From assembly GCF_037095755.1 (NCBI RefSeq), contig NZ_JBAWKJ010000001.1, forward strand, positions 1,615,001 through 1,679,000: DNA of 64,000 nucleotides, read 5' to 3'. How positions within the stretch are numbered: position 1 is the first letter of the stretch; each line of letters starts with the position of its first letter. Shown in pieces: positions 8,163 through 17,209 of the stretch. The notes under the pieces are model-generated. The model saw only the letters and a program-made list of their open reading frames with translations, ran no database searches and was not told the origin of the DNA. A program made the position numbers and the translations under genes. This DNA is from Sphingopyxis sp. CCNWLW2 (GTDB lineage Bacteria > Pseudomonadota > Alphaproteobacteria > Sphingomonadales > Sphingomonadaceae).

Positions 8163-10496
8163 ATGACCATTCAATTCAGGAACCGCCTGCGGGCCGGGGC
8201 TGCCTCGATCGCTGCGCTCGCCATGCTGGCCGCGACGCCGGCCTTCGCCGAAGACGCCGCGGCCGATGCGGCCGAAAGCGCCGATGTCGCAGAGATTGTC
8301 GTGCTCGGTCAGGGGCAGGCGCGTCAGGTGCAGGAACTGGGCGCCGCCGACATCGCACTCGAAGTGTCGGGGATCAGCCCGCTGAAAGCCATCGACAAGC
8401 TGCCCGGGGTCAATTTCCAGGCGGCCGACCCGTTCGGCGCCTATGAATGGTCGGCGCGCATCTCGATCCGCGGCTTTTCGCAGAACCAGCTCGGCTTCAC
8501 GCTCGACGGCGTCCCGCTCGGCGATATGAACTATGGCAACCACAACGGTCTGCACATCAGCCGCGCGATCATCAGCGAGAATGTCGGCCGGGTCGAAGTC
8601 GCGCAGGGCGCGGGCTCGCTCGCCGCGGCGTCGACGAGCAACCTCGGCGGCACGATCGAATTCTTCTCGCGCCAACCCGCCGAAGAACTCGGCGTCGAAG
8701 TGTCGGGCACTTATGGCAGCGACGAGACCAAGCGTATCTTCGCGCGCATCGACAGCGGCGAGATCGCGCCCGGCGGGCCGCGCCTGTCGCTGAGCTATGC
8801 TTGGGCTGATGCCGACAAGTGGAAGGGCAATGGCGTCCAGCGTCAGGATCAGGTCAACGCGCGCATCGTCCAGCCCGTTGGCGACGGCCAGTTCTTCGGC
8901 TTCGTCAACTATTCGAACCGCCGCGAGAACGACTATCAGGACCTCAGCGCCGACATGATCGGCCGCCTCGGTTATCAGTGGGACAATTTCGCGAAGGATT
9001 GGGACACGGCGGTTCAGGTCGCCAAAGTCTATCAGAATCAGGTCGCGCGCGCGGCGTATAACACCGGCGTCGCCAACGGCAGCCTGCCGCTCGGGACGCC
9101 CTATGTCGCGCCCTATGCCGGGGCCGGCGAGGCATTCCCCGCGCCGGTCCAGACGGTCGACGACGCCTATTATGACGCGTCGGGGCTGCGTAAGGACTGG
9201 CTGGCCGGCGTCGGCGTCGAGGCGCCGCTCGGCGAATACTGGACGCTGAAGGCGATGGGCTATTACCACGGCAACAAGGGCCGCGGCCTGTGGTTCACGC
9301 CCTATGTCACGACCCCCGGCGGCGCGCCGATGACGATCCGCACCACCGAATATGACATCGAACGTTATGGTATCGTCACCTCCAGCCTGTTCGAGGTGGG
9401 CAACAACAAGTTCGAAATCGGCATGTGGTACGAGGATAACGCCTTCAATCAGGCGCGGCGCTTCTACGGCCTTGCCAACACGACCGGCGCGCCGAGCCGC
9501 GGCAGCCTGAAATTCCCCAAGGATCCGCTCGCGACCCAGTGGGAGTTCGATTTCAACACCCAGACGCTGCAATATCATGTGCAGGACACGCTCGACCTTG
9601 GCAGCTTCCAGATCAATGCGGGCTGGAAGGGGCTGCGCGTCACCAACCTTGCGACGCCGATCGTGCGCGGCGGGCTCGCGTCGGGGAAGACCGAGGCGAA
9701 GGACTGGTTCCTGCCGCAGGTGGGGCTGCTCTATCGCCTGAACGACGATAACGAGCTGTTCACGAGCTATACCGAGAATATCCGCGCCTTCGAATCGTCG
9801 GCGACGGGCGGTCCCTTCGCCACGACCCAGGCGGGTTTCGACGCGCTCGATCTGAAGCCCGAAACCTCGACGACCTACGAGCTCGGCTTCCGCACCAAAT
9901 CGTCGCGCTTTCAGGGCGTGATCGCGGGCTATTATGTCGACTTCAAGGATCGTATCATCGCGTTCGCCAACGGGTCGGGCATTCAGGGCAATCCGGCGAT
10001 CCTCAGCAACGTCGGCGACGTCCGCTCGTGGGGCGTCGAGGCGGCTGGCACGTTCCGCGTCACCCCCGAACTCTCGCTCTTCGCCTCCTATGCGTACAAC
10101 GACTCCGAATATCAGGACGATGTCGTGACCGCGGCGGGCGCGGTCGTCGCGGCGACTGCGGGCAAGACGGTGGTCAATTCGCCGCGCCATCTCGCCAAGG
10201 GCGAAATCACCTGGGACAATGGCGATTTCTTCGCGCGCGTCGGCGCCAACTACACGTCGAAGCGCTATTATTCGTACGAGAATGACGCCGAGGTCGGCGG
10301 GTTCGTGATCGTCGACGCCAGCATCGGTTACCGTCTCAACGAGCGCATCTCGATCCAGGCCAATGCGACGAACCTGTTCGACAAGGAATATGTGTCGACG
10401 ATCGGGACGAACGGCTTCGCCAACCGCGGTGATAGTCAGACCTTGCTGACGGGTGCGCCGCAACAGTTCTTTGTGACGTTGAAGGCCGGTTTCTAA
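8163..10496 (+). CDS. TonB-dependent receptor
   Basis: Outer-membrane active transporter of 777 residues, substrate unknown. I start at ATG 8163, preceded by AAGGGGATCC and followed by a clean signal peptide (RLRAGAASIAALAMLAATPA then FA-ED); the open frame extends upstream to 7998 but that stretch does not look like protein. The plug shows a TonB-box-like VAEIVVLGQG, ISPLKAIDKLPGVNFQ and SIRGFSQNQLGFTLDGVPLG. The C-terminal barrel ends ...QQFFVTLKAGF with terminal Phe, as required for barrel insertion. It stands alone, with a strong terminator just downstream. No neighbour reveals the ligand. Confidence 0.93.
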   Translation: MTIQFRNRLRAGAASIAALAMLAATPAFAEDAAADAAESADVAEIVVLGQGQARQVQELGAADIALEVSGISPLKAIDKLPGVNFQAADPFGAYEWSARISIRGFSQNQLGFTLDGVPLGDMNYGNHNGLHISRAIISENVGRVEVAQGAGSLAAASTSNLGGTIEFFSRQPAEELGVEVSGTYGSDETKRIFARIDSGEIAPGGPRLSLSYAWADADKWKGNGVQRQDQVNARIVQPVGDGQFFGFVNYSNRRENDYQDLSADMIGRLGYQWDNFAKDWDTAVQVAKVYQNQVARAAYNTGVANGSLPLGTPYVAPYAGAGEAFPAPVQTVDDAYYDASGLRKDWLAGVGVEAPLGEYWTLKAMGYYHGNKGRGLWFTPYVTTPGGAPMTIRTTEYDIERYGIVTSSLFEVGNNKFEIGMWYEDNAFNQARRFYGLANTTGAPSRGSLKFPKDPLATQWEFDFNTQTLQYHVQDTLDLGSFQINAGWKGLRVTNLATPIVRGGLASGKTEAKDWFLPQVGLLYRLNDDNELFTSYTENIRAFESSATGGPFATTQAGFDALDLKPETSTTYELGFRTKSSRFQGVIAGYYVDFKDRIIAFANGSGIQGNPAILSNVGDVRSWGVEAAGTFRVTPELSLFASYAYNDSEYQDDVVTAAGAVVAATAGKTVVNSPRHLAKGEITWDNGDFFARVGANYTSKRYYSYENDAEVGGFVIVDASIGYRLNERISIQANATNLFDKEYVSTIGTNGFANRGDSQTLLTGAPQQFFVTLKAGF

Positions 10497-10530
10497 AAAC
10501 CGCCTTCCCCCAATCGCCTTTACGTTGACG

Positions 10531-10570
10531 ATGATGGCGCGGTCCAGCTAGGGCCGCGCCATCATTTTTT
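10531..10570 (+). terminator. Rho-independent terminator of the TonB receptor gene
   Basis: A 15-base stem beginning ATGATGGCGCGG and ending CCGCGCCATCAT closes on a 5-base loop and is followed by a run of six T. It lies 35 bp after the receptor stop and directly before DUF3297, so it insulates the two genes. Confidence 0.88.
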
Positions 10571-10583
10571 GGGAAATATAGTC

Positions 10584-10847
10584 ATGACCGATACGCCCCC
10601 CGACCGCATGTCGACCAATCCGCGCTCGCCCCATTTCGATATGGAAGTGCTGCAGCGCGGCATCGGAATCCGCTTCAAGGGCAAGGAGCGCACCGACGTC
10701 GAGGAATATTCGATCTCCGAAGGCTGGATTCGCGTCGCCGCGGGCAAGTCGAAGGACCGCTTTGGCCAGGCGATGACGATCAAGCTGTCGGGCGAGGTCG
10801 AAGCCTGGTTCGAAGACACCGCCGCCGGTGAAGGCGACGAAGCCTAA
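10584..10847 (+). CDS. DUF3297 family protein
   Basis: Small cytoplasmic protein of 87 residues belonging to the uncharacterised DUF3297 family, common in proteobacteria. The recognisable core is MTDTPPDRMS, NPRSPHFD, IGIRFKGKERTDVEEY and SEGWIRVAAGKSKDRFGQ. I use ATG 10584, which gives the standard family N-terminus; a TTG five codons earlier lies in the T-run of the preceding terminator and is unlikely. The C-terminus is acidic. It is flanked by terminators on both sides, so it is monocistronic and must have a promoter overlapping or inside the terminator region. Molecular function is unknown. Confidence 0.88.
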   Translation: MTDTPPDRMSTNPRSPHFDMEVLQRGIGIRFKGKERTDVEEYSISEGWIRVAAGKSKDRFGQAMTIKLSGEVEAWFEDTAAGEGDEA

Positions 10848-10861
10848 ATACCGGTGTTACG

Positions 10862-10907
10862 GCGCATAAAAGAAGCCCCGGAGCGATCCGGGGCTTCTTT
10901 TATGCGC
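10862..10907. terminator. Bidirectional rho-independent terminator
   Basis: Perfect 21-bp stem (10862-10882 with 10887-10907) around a GCGA loop, with a G/C core and AAAAGAA/TTCTTTT tracts in the flanks. It therefore works in both directions. It separates DUF3297 (plus) from the convergent CHAP gene (minus). Confidence 0.93.
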
Positions 10908-10936
10908 GTGATGCGCTTGCAGAATGTCGTTTGGGC

Positions 10937-11521
10937 TTACTGGCCGAGCGAAGCCGCGACGAATTCGAGGCCGTTGCCGGGTTTCCAGTCGTTCTGGGCC
11001 CAGACGGGCGCCTTGAAGCTGGGGGCCTTGTTCGGTGCGCCCGCTTCGCCGTCGGCGTAGATGAAGCCCTGCACCGGATTGGCGCGAAGGCCCAGGTCGC
11101 CAATCGGCGCGTACCACACGCGGACCATGCTCCAGTCGCCATCCGAGCTGACGTCGACGACGCGGACGTTGCGTTCGATCTGGCCGCGGCGGCCGTTGAT
11201 CGGCGACCAGTTGGCGTGGTCGATCAGGATTTCACGGTCGCTGACGATCTTCTTGACCACCGCGACATGGCCCATCGGCATGCCGCCGGTGCCGGCGAAC
11301 GCCATCACCGCACCCTGGCGGGGCTCGTCGCCGCGCTGATAGGTGCCGGCGGCCTGCGCCCACCAGGTCTTGGCGTTGCCGCGGATTTCGACGCCCGATT
11401 CGGCGCGGGCAAAGGGGACGCACTGCAGATAGTCGCGCGCAGCAGCCGGAGCGCTGACGAGCAGGCCGGTGATCGTCATCACAGACGCCATGGCGGCTGC
11501 CAGGTAGCGACGAATAAGCAT
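10937..11521 (-). CDS. Secreted CHAP-domain amidase/peptidase
   Basis: Predicted periplasmic or secreted cysteine amidohydrolase of the CHAP/NlpC-P60 type, acting on peptidoglycan. The 194-residue form from ATG 11521 has a signal peptide (ITGLLVSAPAAA-RDY). The catalytic Cys is Cys34 in DYLQCVPFAR, and the His is His85 in MPMGHVAVV. The segment ILIDHANW is also typical of CHAP folds. A C-terminal extension of about 60 residues follows the domain. The gene is monocistronic, ending at a shared terminator. Sphingomonads carry several such single-domain CHAP proteins; which bond it cleaves cannot be told from sequence. Confidence 0.88.
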   Translation of the reverse strand: MLIRRYLAAAMASVMTITGLLVSAPAAARDYLQCVPFARAESGVEIRGNAKTWWAQAAGTYQRGDEPRQGAVMAFAGTGGMPMGHVAVVKKIVSDREILIDHANWSPINGRRGQIERNVRVVDVSSDGDWSMVRVWYAPIGDLGLRANPVQGFIYADGEAGAPNKAPSFKAPVWAQNDWKPGNGLEFVAASLGQ

Positions 11522-11686
11522 GGAAAGCGACCCCCGATGGCTTGTCTTCAAGCGTTGGAGTGTCTTTGCCATGTGCGGCGGGGTACACCACCCACCTAGC
11601 GACGAGTCGCGCTTGTCGTGCGGTGAGCTGGGGAACCTTTTGTTAAGCTGATCAATTCGCCGTGCGGGCGTTTCGGCCTGTCGCCG

Positions 11687-14041
11687 TCAGGCGGCCGCGG
11701 TCGCGATATCGTCCGAGGCACGGAACAGCGTCAGCACGTCGCTCGCGGGCATCGGCCGCCCGTAATAATAGCCCTGGATGTTGCTGCAGCCAAAGCCGCG
11801 GAGCGTTTCGACCTCGAGCTCGGTCTCGGCGCCCTCGGCGGTCGTCGACATGCCGAGGCTGTCGGCGAGCGCGACGACGGCGCGGATGATCGCGATCGAT
11901 TCGATGCTGCCCTTCGCCGCGCCGACGACGAAGCTGCGGTCGACCTTGATCGTCGAGAATTGCGTCTTGCGCAGATAGCCGAGCGACGAATAGCCGGTGC
12001 CGAAATCGTCGAGGCTGAGGCGGATGCCGAGCCCGATGAGCTGGTCGAGCAATTGCGCCGCGCCGCCGCCGTCGCGCAGGAAGACGCTTTCTGTGACTTC
12101 GATCTCGAGCCGTTGCGGCGAAAGCCCGCTCTGCGCCAGCGCCGACACGACGACCGAGGCGAAGCTGGGGTCGGTGAGCTGGTCGGCCGAGACGTTGATC
12201 GCGACCTTCAGGTTCGACGGCCATTTCATCGCTTCGCGGCATGCGGTGCGCAGGACCCATTCGCCGATCGGAGAGATCAGCCGCGCATCCTCGGCCAGCG
12301 GGATGAAGCGGCCGGGCGATACATTGCCGAGCTTCTGGTTGTTCCAGCGAATCAGCGCCTCGAAGCCGTTCAATGTGCCGTCGGCCGCCGTCACCACCGG
12401 CTGGTAATAAAGTTCGAATTCGCCACGTTCGAGCGCGCCGCGCAACTCCTGCTCCATCACGCGTCGTTCCTCGGCCTGGGCGTGCAGCGAGGCGACATAG
12501 GCGGCGACGACATTGCCGCCCTTGTCCTTCGATTTGTAGAGCGCAAGGTCGGCGTTGCGCGTCAGCGTCTCGACCGTCGCGCCATCGGTCGGCCCGATCG
12601 CGAAACCAACGCTGGCGCCGACAAACAGCTGGTGATTGTCGACCACATAAGGGCGGCTGATCGTCGTGATGATCCGCCGCGCAAGCTCCTCGGCCGCATC
12701 GGCCGACGCCACATTGTGGAGCACGACGGCAAATTCATCGCCGCCGAGCCGCCCGCAGGTCATCCCGCGCTCCATCAGGCCCTTGAGCCGCGCGGCGACC
12801 TGCGCGAGCAATTTGTCGCCGACGGGGTGGCCCAGCGTATCGTTGACCGCCTTGAAGCGGTCGAGGTCGATCATCAGCAGCGCGCAGCGCGATTTGGCTT
12901 CGACCGCCTGCGCCAGCGCGCGCGCCAGATCCTCGTTGAGGCTGAGGCGATTGGGCAGGCCGGTCAGATTGTCGAAGCGCGCCATCTTGGCGATCTGTTC
13001 GGCGGTCGCGCGCTTTTCGGTGACGTCCGATCCGACGCCGCGGAAGCCGAGGAACTTGCCGGCTTCGTCAAGGCGCGGCGACGCGGACAATTCCCACCAG
13101 CGCGGCATGCCGCCGATCGTCACCGGCACGATCAGATTCGAAAAGCTTTCGCGCCGTTTCATCCGCTCGGCCATGTCGTGAAGGCTTTTGGGGAACAGCC
13201 CGGTTTCCCATGCATCGCCCGAAAGCGCCTGCAAGAGCGGGACGCCTTCGAGCGTCTCCGCGGTGCCGCCGAGCGCGTAGGCGAGGCGCGGCGAGACATG
13301 GACCAGGCGGCGGCTGTTGTCGGTCTGCCACAGCCAGTCGGCCGAGGTTTCCTCAAATTCGCGCAGCAGCAGGCTTACCGTTTCGGTCTTTTCGTGTAGC
13401 GTCTCTTCGGCGCGGCGGAAGCGGATATGGCTTTGCGCGAAACGGACGCAGAAGGCGCAAAGCAGCAGCCCGGCGGCGAGCGCGACACCCGCAAGCTGCG
13501 GCGCTCCGGCGCGCACGAGCGCGGCGACGGCCGACAGGGTGACGGGACCGATAAACAGCACGCAGGCCAGCGGAACGCTGTGCGCGACGATCGAGAGTGT
13601 GACCATCATCAGCACCGCGATCGTCCACATCGAAAGGACATGGTCGAGCGTCGGCGTCAGCCCTTGCAGCCAAAAGGGCGATCCCCAGAGAACCGCCGAA
13701 TAAAGCGCGTGACGCAAGCACAGCCGATATTCGGCCACCCCCGAAAGCTTGGGGTCGCCGAGCGGGAGGCTGCGGAATTTGCTGTACGACCAGAAGCCGA
13801 AAACCAGCGCGCCGCCCAGCCAGCCGGCGGCGACCGGCAGGGGGATGCTCAGGATCATGGTGAAAGCCGCGACCAGCGCCATGCCCATGCCCATCATCAG
13901 GCGCAGCGATCCGCGGCCGCGAAGCGGCGCAAGCTGGAGCTGGCGGAGGTTGCCGATGTCCTGATCGCGCGGCCCCAGCCCCAAAAGGGTCCGCGCAGGA
14001 ATGACTTCGGCAGCAATGGGATCGGTCAGCAGGCTTTTCAC
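11687..14041 (-). CDS. Membrane PAS-GGDEF-EAL cyclic-di-GMP protein
   Basis: Inner-membrane signalling protein of 784 residues that may make and/or degrade c-di-GMP. The start is GTG at 14041 with AGGGCGG just upstream. Several hydrophobic segments fill residues 50-200, a PAS domain covers about 230-345, then GGDEF (intact motif GRLGGDEF, residues 433-437) and EAL (FEALIRW, residues 561-563). The EAL metal/catalytic motifs NVSADQLTD and DDFGTGYSSLGYL are preserved. The RxxD inhibitory site expected five residues before GGDEF is absent, so product inhibition at that site is unlikely. It is monocistronic, with a hairpin in its leader. Confidence 0.94.
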   Translation of the reverse strand: MKSLLTDPIAAEVIPARTLLGLGPRDQDIGNLRQLQLAPLRGRGSLRLMMGMGMALVAAFTMILSIPLPVAAGWLGGALVFGFWSYSKFRSLPLGDPKLSGVAEYRLCLRHALYSAVLWGSPFWLQGLTPTLDHVLSMWTIAVLMMVTLSIVAHSVPLACVLFIGPVTLSAVAALVRAGAPQLAGVALAAGLLLCAFCVRFAQSHIRFRRAEETLHEKTETVSLLLREFEETSADWLWQTDNSRRLVHVSPRLAYALGGTAETLEGVPLLQALSGDAWETGLFPKSLHDMAERMKRRESFSNLIVPVTIGGMPRWWELSASPRLDEAGKFLGFRGVGSDVTEKRATAEQIAKMARFDNLTGLPNRLSLNEDLARALAQAVEAKSRCALLMIDLDRFKAVNDTLGHPVGDKLLAQVAARLKGLMERGMTCGRLGGDEFAVVLHNVASADAAEELARRIITTISRPYVVDNHQLFVGASVGFAIGPTDGATVETLTRNADLALYKSKDKGGNVVAAYVASLHAQAEERRVMEQELRGALERGEFELYYQPVVTAADGTLNGFEALIRWNNQKLGNVSPGRFIPLAEDARLISPIGEWVLRTACREAMKWPSNLKVAINVSADQLTDPSFASVVVSALAQSGLSPQRLEIEVTESVFLRDGGGAAQLLDQLIGLGIRLSLDDFGTGYSSLGYLRKTQFSTIKVDRSFVVGAAKGSIESIAIIRAVVALADSLGMSTTAEGAETELEVETLRGFGCSNIQGYYYGRPMPASDVLTLFRASDDIATAAA

Positions 14042-14062
14042 CCGCCCTGTTTAGCGCGCGGG

Positions 14063-14080
14063 AGTTACCCGAAGGTAACT
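14063..14080 (-). promoter_or_regulatory. UUCG-tetraloop hairpin in the leader of the GGDEF-EAL gene
   Basis: On the minus strand AGTTACC-TTCG-GGTAACT forms a perfect 7-bp stem closed by C-UUCG-G, an exceptionally stable RNA tetraloop. It ends about 22 bases before the GTG start and has no U-run, so it is not a standard terminator. It could be a leader structure, or a DNA operator. Confidence 0.5.
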
Positions 14081-14094
14081 ATCGGCGCATTTCC

Positions 14095-14133
14095 AAAACG
14101 CTTTCCTGTTCCGTCGCGGGACAGGAAAGCGTT
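14095..14133 (-). terminator. Rho-independent terminator of the fatty-acyl-AMP ligase gene
   Basis: A 13-bp perfect stem (AACGCTTTCCTGT with ACAGGAAAGCGTT) extends through further pairs to a GTCGC-type loop. On the minus strand it is followed by TTTT. It lies 19 bases past the ligase stop codon. Confidence 0.8.
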
Positions 14134-14151
14134 GCAAGTTCAGCGTGTTGA

Positions 14152-16008
14152 TCAGGCGGCCATCGCGAAAGGCTGGATTTCCCCGGCCAGATATTGCGCG
14201 CGCGCCTTCGATCGGCTGAGCTTGCCCGAACTGGTGCGGGGCAAGGTGCGCGGCGGGATCAGTTCGATCAGGCAATTCATGCCGGTAATCGCGCGGACGC
14301 GGTCGCGAATCGTCTCGCGCAGCGCGAGACGCTCGGCCTCGTCGCTGGTGCGGCATTGGACGAGCACCGCGGGGGTCTCCTCGCCGCCGGGCGCGGTGAT
14401 CGCAAAGGCGGCGATATCGCCCGATTTGAAGCCCGGCAATTGCTCGACCGCCCACTCGATATCCTGCGGCCAGTGATTCTTGCCGTTGATGATGATCATG
14501 TCCTTGGCGCGGCCGACAATATAGATGTAACCGTCTGACAAATAACCCATATCGCCGGTGTCGAGCCAGCCGTCCTTCATGCAGGCAGCGGTCGATTCGG
14601 GATCGCGGAAATAGCCGGTCATCAGCGACGGCCCGGTGCACCACACCTTGCCGACGGTCTGGTCGGGCAGCACGCCCCCCGCTTCGTCGCGGACCTCGAT
14701 CACCATGTCGCGCGCGGCGCGGCCGCAGTTCACGATCGCCCGGTAGCGCGTCGGGCGGCCCGAATCATTCGCGGCGCCCGACAGCTCGGTTTCCTCGACC
14801 AGTTCGACGACGATGCCTTCGCCCGGGGGCATGATGCTGACCGCGAGCGTCGCTTCGGCAAGGCCATAGCTCGGCAGGAAGGCGCTCGCCTTGAATCCCG
14901 CATCGGCAAAGGCGTCGACGAAGCTTTGCATCACGTCGGGGCGGATCATGTCGGCGCCATTGCCCGCGACACGCCAGCGCGACAGGTCGAACCGGTCGGC
15001 GACATGCGTCTGGCTCGACACGCGGCGCGCGCAGATATCGTAGCCGAAGGTCGGCGAATAGCTGAGCGTCGTGCCTTCGTTGCGGCTGATCAGATCGAGC
15101 CAGGCGAGCGGACGGCGGGCGAAATCCTCGGTCTTGAGATAATCGACCGATACCTGGTTCGCGACGGGCGAGAGCAGGCAGCCGACGAGGCCCATGTCGT
15201 GATACCAGGGCAGCCACGAAATACAGCGGTCGCTGTCCTGAAGCTCCATCCCATGGCTGTGCGCGGCGAGATTGTTGAGCAATGCGGCGTGGGTGACCGC
15301 GACGCCGTGCGGGAAGCGCGTCGACCCGCTGCTGTATTGCAGATAGCAGGTCTCATTCGACTTCTGCTCCGGAAGCGCGGTGACCGGTGCGGGCTTGTTT
15401 TCGAACGCGCTCCAGTCGACGGGCGTCACACCCTCCTTTTCGGCCGCCTCGATCGCCATCGCGGCGATTTCGGGCGGGAAGAAGAGCATCGTCGGATCGC
15501 AGCTGGAAAGCTGGACGATGAGCTGGCCGACATAGCTATCGCGCCCGCCGAAGCTGGTCGGCAGCGGCAGCGGCACCGGCCAGGCGCCAGCGTAGATCGT
15601 GCCGAAGAACAGCGCGGCGAATTCGGCGCCCGTCTCGGCGATCAGCGCGATTCGGTCGCCGGGCTTCACCCCCGCGGCGATCAGGCGGTAAGCGGTGGCA
15701 AGCGAATCGGCCCTGAGCTCGCTATACAGATAGGGGCGCACAAGACGCCCACGCGGATCGTGGAAATTGAGCCCGCGCGTGCCGTCGGCGGCATAGTCGA
15801 GCGCTTCGCCGACGGTGGCGAAGTCCGAAAAGCGGCGCGGCTGCGCACAGAGCGTCGGGGTCGACGTCAGCGCGTCGGCCTGCGTTTCGATGATCTGAGT
15901 CATAGGGGGTGCGACATCCCGTGAAACGGGCCGCGCGGCAACAAGCATGTCATCTTTTGAAGCCATAGTACCGTGCGCGAGCCCTGTGTTGTTAGAACAA
16001 TCGCCCAT
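14152..16008 (-). CDS. Fatty-acyl-AMP ligase (FAAL-type AMP-dependent synthetase)
   Basis: Adenylate-forming enzyme that activates a fatty acid as acyl-AMP, normally for transfer to an acyl carrier protein and not CoA. Motifs seen: YLQYSSGSTRFPHGVAVTH (P-loop-like A3), SWLPWYHDMGLVGCLL, SYSPTFGYDICARRV, GYFRDPEST, and WLDTGDMGYLSDGYIYIVGR with KDMIIINGKNHWPQDIE. These HDMGL and NGKNHWP forms mark FAALs. The product is up to 618 residues. The start is uncertain: ATGs at 16008, 15966, 15948 and 15903 are all in frame and none has a good ribosome site; homologous sequence begins near 15903. No polyketide or peptide synthetase lies nearby, so the acceptor is unknown; a lipid role is inferred. Confidence 0.9.
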   Translation of the reverse strand: MGDCSNNTGLAHGTMASKDDMLVAARPVSRDVAPPMTQIIETQADALTSTPTLCAQPRRFSDFATVGEALDYAADGTRGLNFHDPRGRLVRPYLYSELRADSLATAYRLIAAGVKPGDRIALIAETGAEFAALFFGTIYAGAWPVPLPLPTSFGGRDSYVGQLIVQLSSCDPTMLFFPPEIAAMAIEAAEKEGVTPVDWSAFENKPAPVTALPEQKSNETCYLQYSSGSTRFPHGVAVTHAALLNNLAAHSHGMELQDSDRCISWLPWYHDMGLVGCLLSPVANQVSVDYLKTEDFARRPLAWLDLISRNEGTTLSYSPTFGYDICARRVSSQTHVADRFDLSRWRVAGNGADMIRPDVMQSFVDAFADAGFKASAFLPSYGLAEATLAVSIMPPGEGIVVELVEETELSGAANDSGRPTRYRAIVNCGRAARDMVIEVRDEAGGVLPDQTVGKVWCTGPSLMTGYFRDPESTAACMKDGWLDTGDMGYLSDGYIYIVGRAKDMIIINGKNHWPQDIEWAVEQLPGFKSGDIAAFAITAPGGEETPAVLVQCRTSDEAERLALRETIRDRVRAITGMNCLIELIPPRTLPRTSSGKLSRSKARAQYLAGEIQPFAMAA

Positions 16009-16082
16009 TTCCGGGCGTTATGGCCCGATATGGCGGTGTTGATCGTTCTCAATCAGGCCCGACTGTGGCACAAACATGGCAT

Positions 16083-16655
16083 ATGGCCAACCGCCGCGCC
16101 CCATCCGACCGATCGAAAAGGCCTCTCGGCGCAGCCAAGCTTGACGAACTGGCGCTTGCCTATGTCGCGCGATTCGCAACGAGCCGGGCCAAGCTGACGC
16201 GCTATTTGTCACGAAAAGTCCGCGAATCCGAATGGATAGACGATATTGACGCCATGGCGGCGTGCGAGGCGGTGGCCGACCGGATGGAGCAATTACGCTA
16301 CCTCGACGACCGGCAATATGCCGCGATGCGCGCCGGCGCGATGACGCGGCGCGGGCTCGGCGTGCGGCGGGTCAAGGCGCAGCTTTACGTCGACGGAATC
16401 GCCGAAAAAGACAGCGGCGAAGCGATCGAGACGGCGGAGGGCGCTGCGGTGACGGCGGCCATCGGTTTTGCGCGGCGGCGGCGGTTCGGGCCGTTCGCGG
16501 TGCGATCGAGCGACGATCCAAAGCAGCGCGAGCGGCAAATCGCCGCCTTTTTGCGCGCGGGGCACAGCATGACGATCGCGCGCCGCATCCTCGCCGTCCC
16601 GCCGGGGGACGAGGCGGCGCTGGCGGTGCTGGACGATGAAGCGATGCTCGATTAG
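16083..16655 (+). CDS. recX: Regulatory protein RecX
   Basis: RecX modulates RecA filament growth. The 190-residue product from ATG 16083 is built of tandem three-helix repeats: LDELALAYVARFATSR, LTRYLSRKVRES and YLDDRQYAAMRAGAMTRRGLGVRR followed by VKAQLYVDGI. The last helices, RERQIAAFLRAGHSMTIARRI, close the fold. An in-frame ATG at 16020 is possible but its codons do not resemble the family. No Shine-Dalgarno is obvious for either. recA is not adjacent. It is divergent from the fatty-acyl-AMP ligase and followed by a DUF192 gene in the same direction. I saw no LexA box directly upstream. Confidence 0.87.
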   Translation: MANRRAPSDRSKRPLGAAKLDELALAYVARFATSRAKLTRYLSRKVRESEWIDDIDAMAACEAVADRMEQLRYLDDRQYAAMRAGAMTRRGLGVRRVKAQLYVDGIAEKDSGEAIETAEGAAVTAAIGFARRRRFGPFAVRSSDDPKQRERQIAAFLRAGHSMTIARRILAVPPGDEAALAVLDDEAMLD

Positions 16656-16687
16656 GTCCGGCGGCATCACGGGATAAGGATCTGCCG

Positions 16688-17149
16688 ATGCGCGCCATTT
16701 TTACCGCCCTTGCGCTGTCGCTCGCGCTGCCGATGGCGGCGTGCAGCAGCGATGCAAGCGAGGAAGCGAGCGCCTCGACGATCCCGGTGACGATCGCCGC
16801 GGCGGGCAAGGCGCATGTCTTCAACGTCGAGGTTGCGCGCACCGATGCGGAACAGGACCGCGGGCTGATGTTCCGCACCAGCCTGCCCGAGGGCGGCGGA
16901 ATGATCTTTCCGTTCAAAAAGCCGCGAATCGGCAGCTTTTGGATGAAGAACACGCTGATTCCACTCGATATGTTCTTCATCCGCGCCGACGGCAGCATCG
17001 ACCGCATCGCCGAAAATACGATTCCCGAATCGCTCGAACCGGTGGTGAGCGGCGGCGAGGTTAGCGCGGTGCTCGAACTTGCGGGCGGTACGGCGGCGAA
17101 GCTTGGCATCGACGAGACCGCCAAGATCACGTGGAAAGATGGAAAATAG
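16688..17149 (+). CDS. DUF192 domain lipoprotein
   Basis: Exported 153-residue protein with a lipoprotein-like signal peptide (ALSLALPMAACSS, Cys19). The rest is one DUF192 domain: VEVARTDAEQDRGLMFRTSL, GGGMIFPF, GSFWMKNTLIPLDMFFI and SLEPVVSGGEVSAVLELAGG. DUF192 proteins are widespread and of unknown biochemical role. It follows recX by 32 bases and precedes the NDUFA12 gene; an association with respiratory-chain genes is a frequent alphaproteobacterial arrangement. A GGATAAGGAT ribosome site lies upstream. Lipidation is inferred from the lipobox, which lacks Leu at -3. Confidence 0.88.
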   Translation: MRAIFTALALSLALPMAACSSDASEEASASTIPVTIAAAGKAHVFNVEVARTDAEQDRGLMFRTSLPEGGGMIFPFKKPRIGSFWMKNTLIPLDMFFIRADGSIDRIAENTIPESLEPVVSGGEVSAVLELAGGTAAKLGIDETAKITWKDGK

Positions 17150-17209
17150 CGCCGCGCCGCGCGGTTTGCGGCTTGCAGACCGCGCCGCCTTGCCTGTAAA
17201 CGCCACGCC

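Noticed and set aside
8109-10463. 784-codon minus-strand open frame inside the second TonB receptor
   Set aside because: Composition is typical of an antisense frame and the receptor on the other strand is unmistakable.
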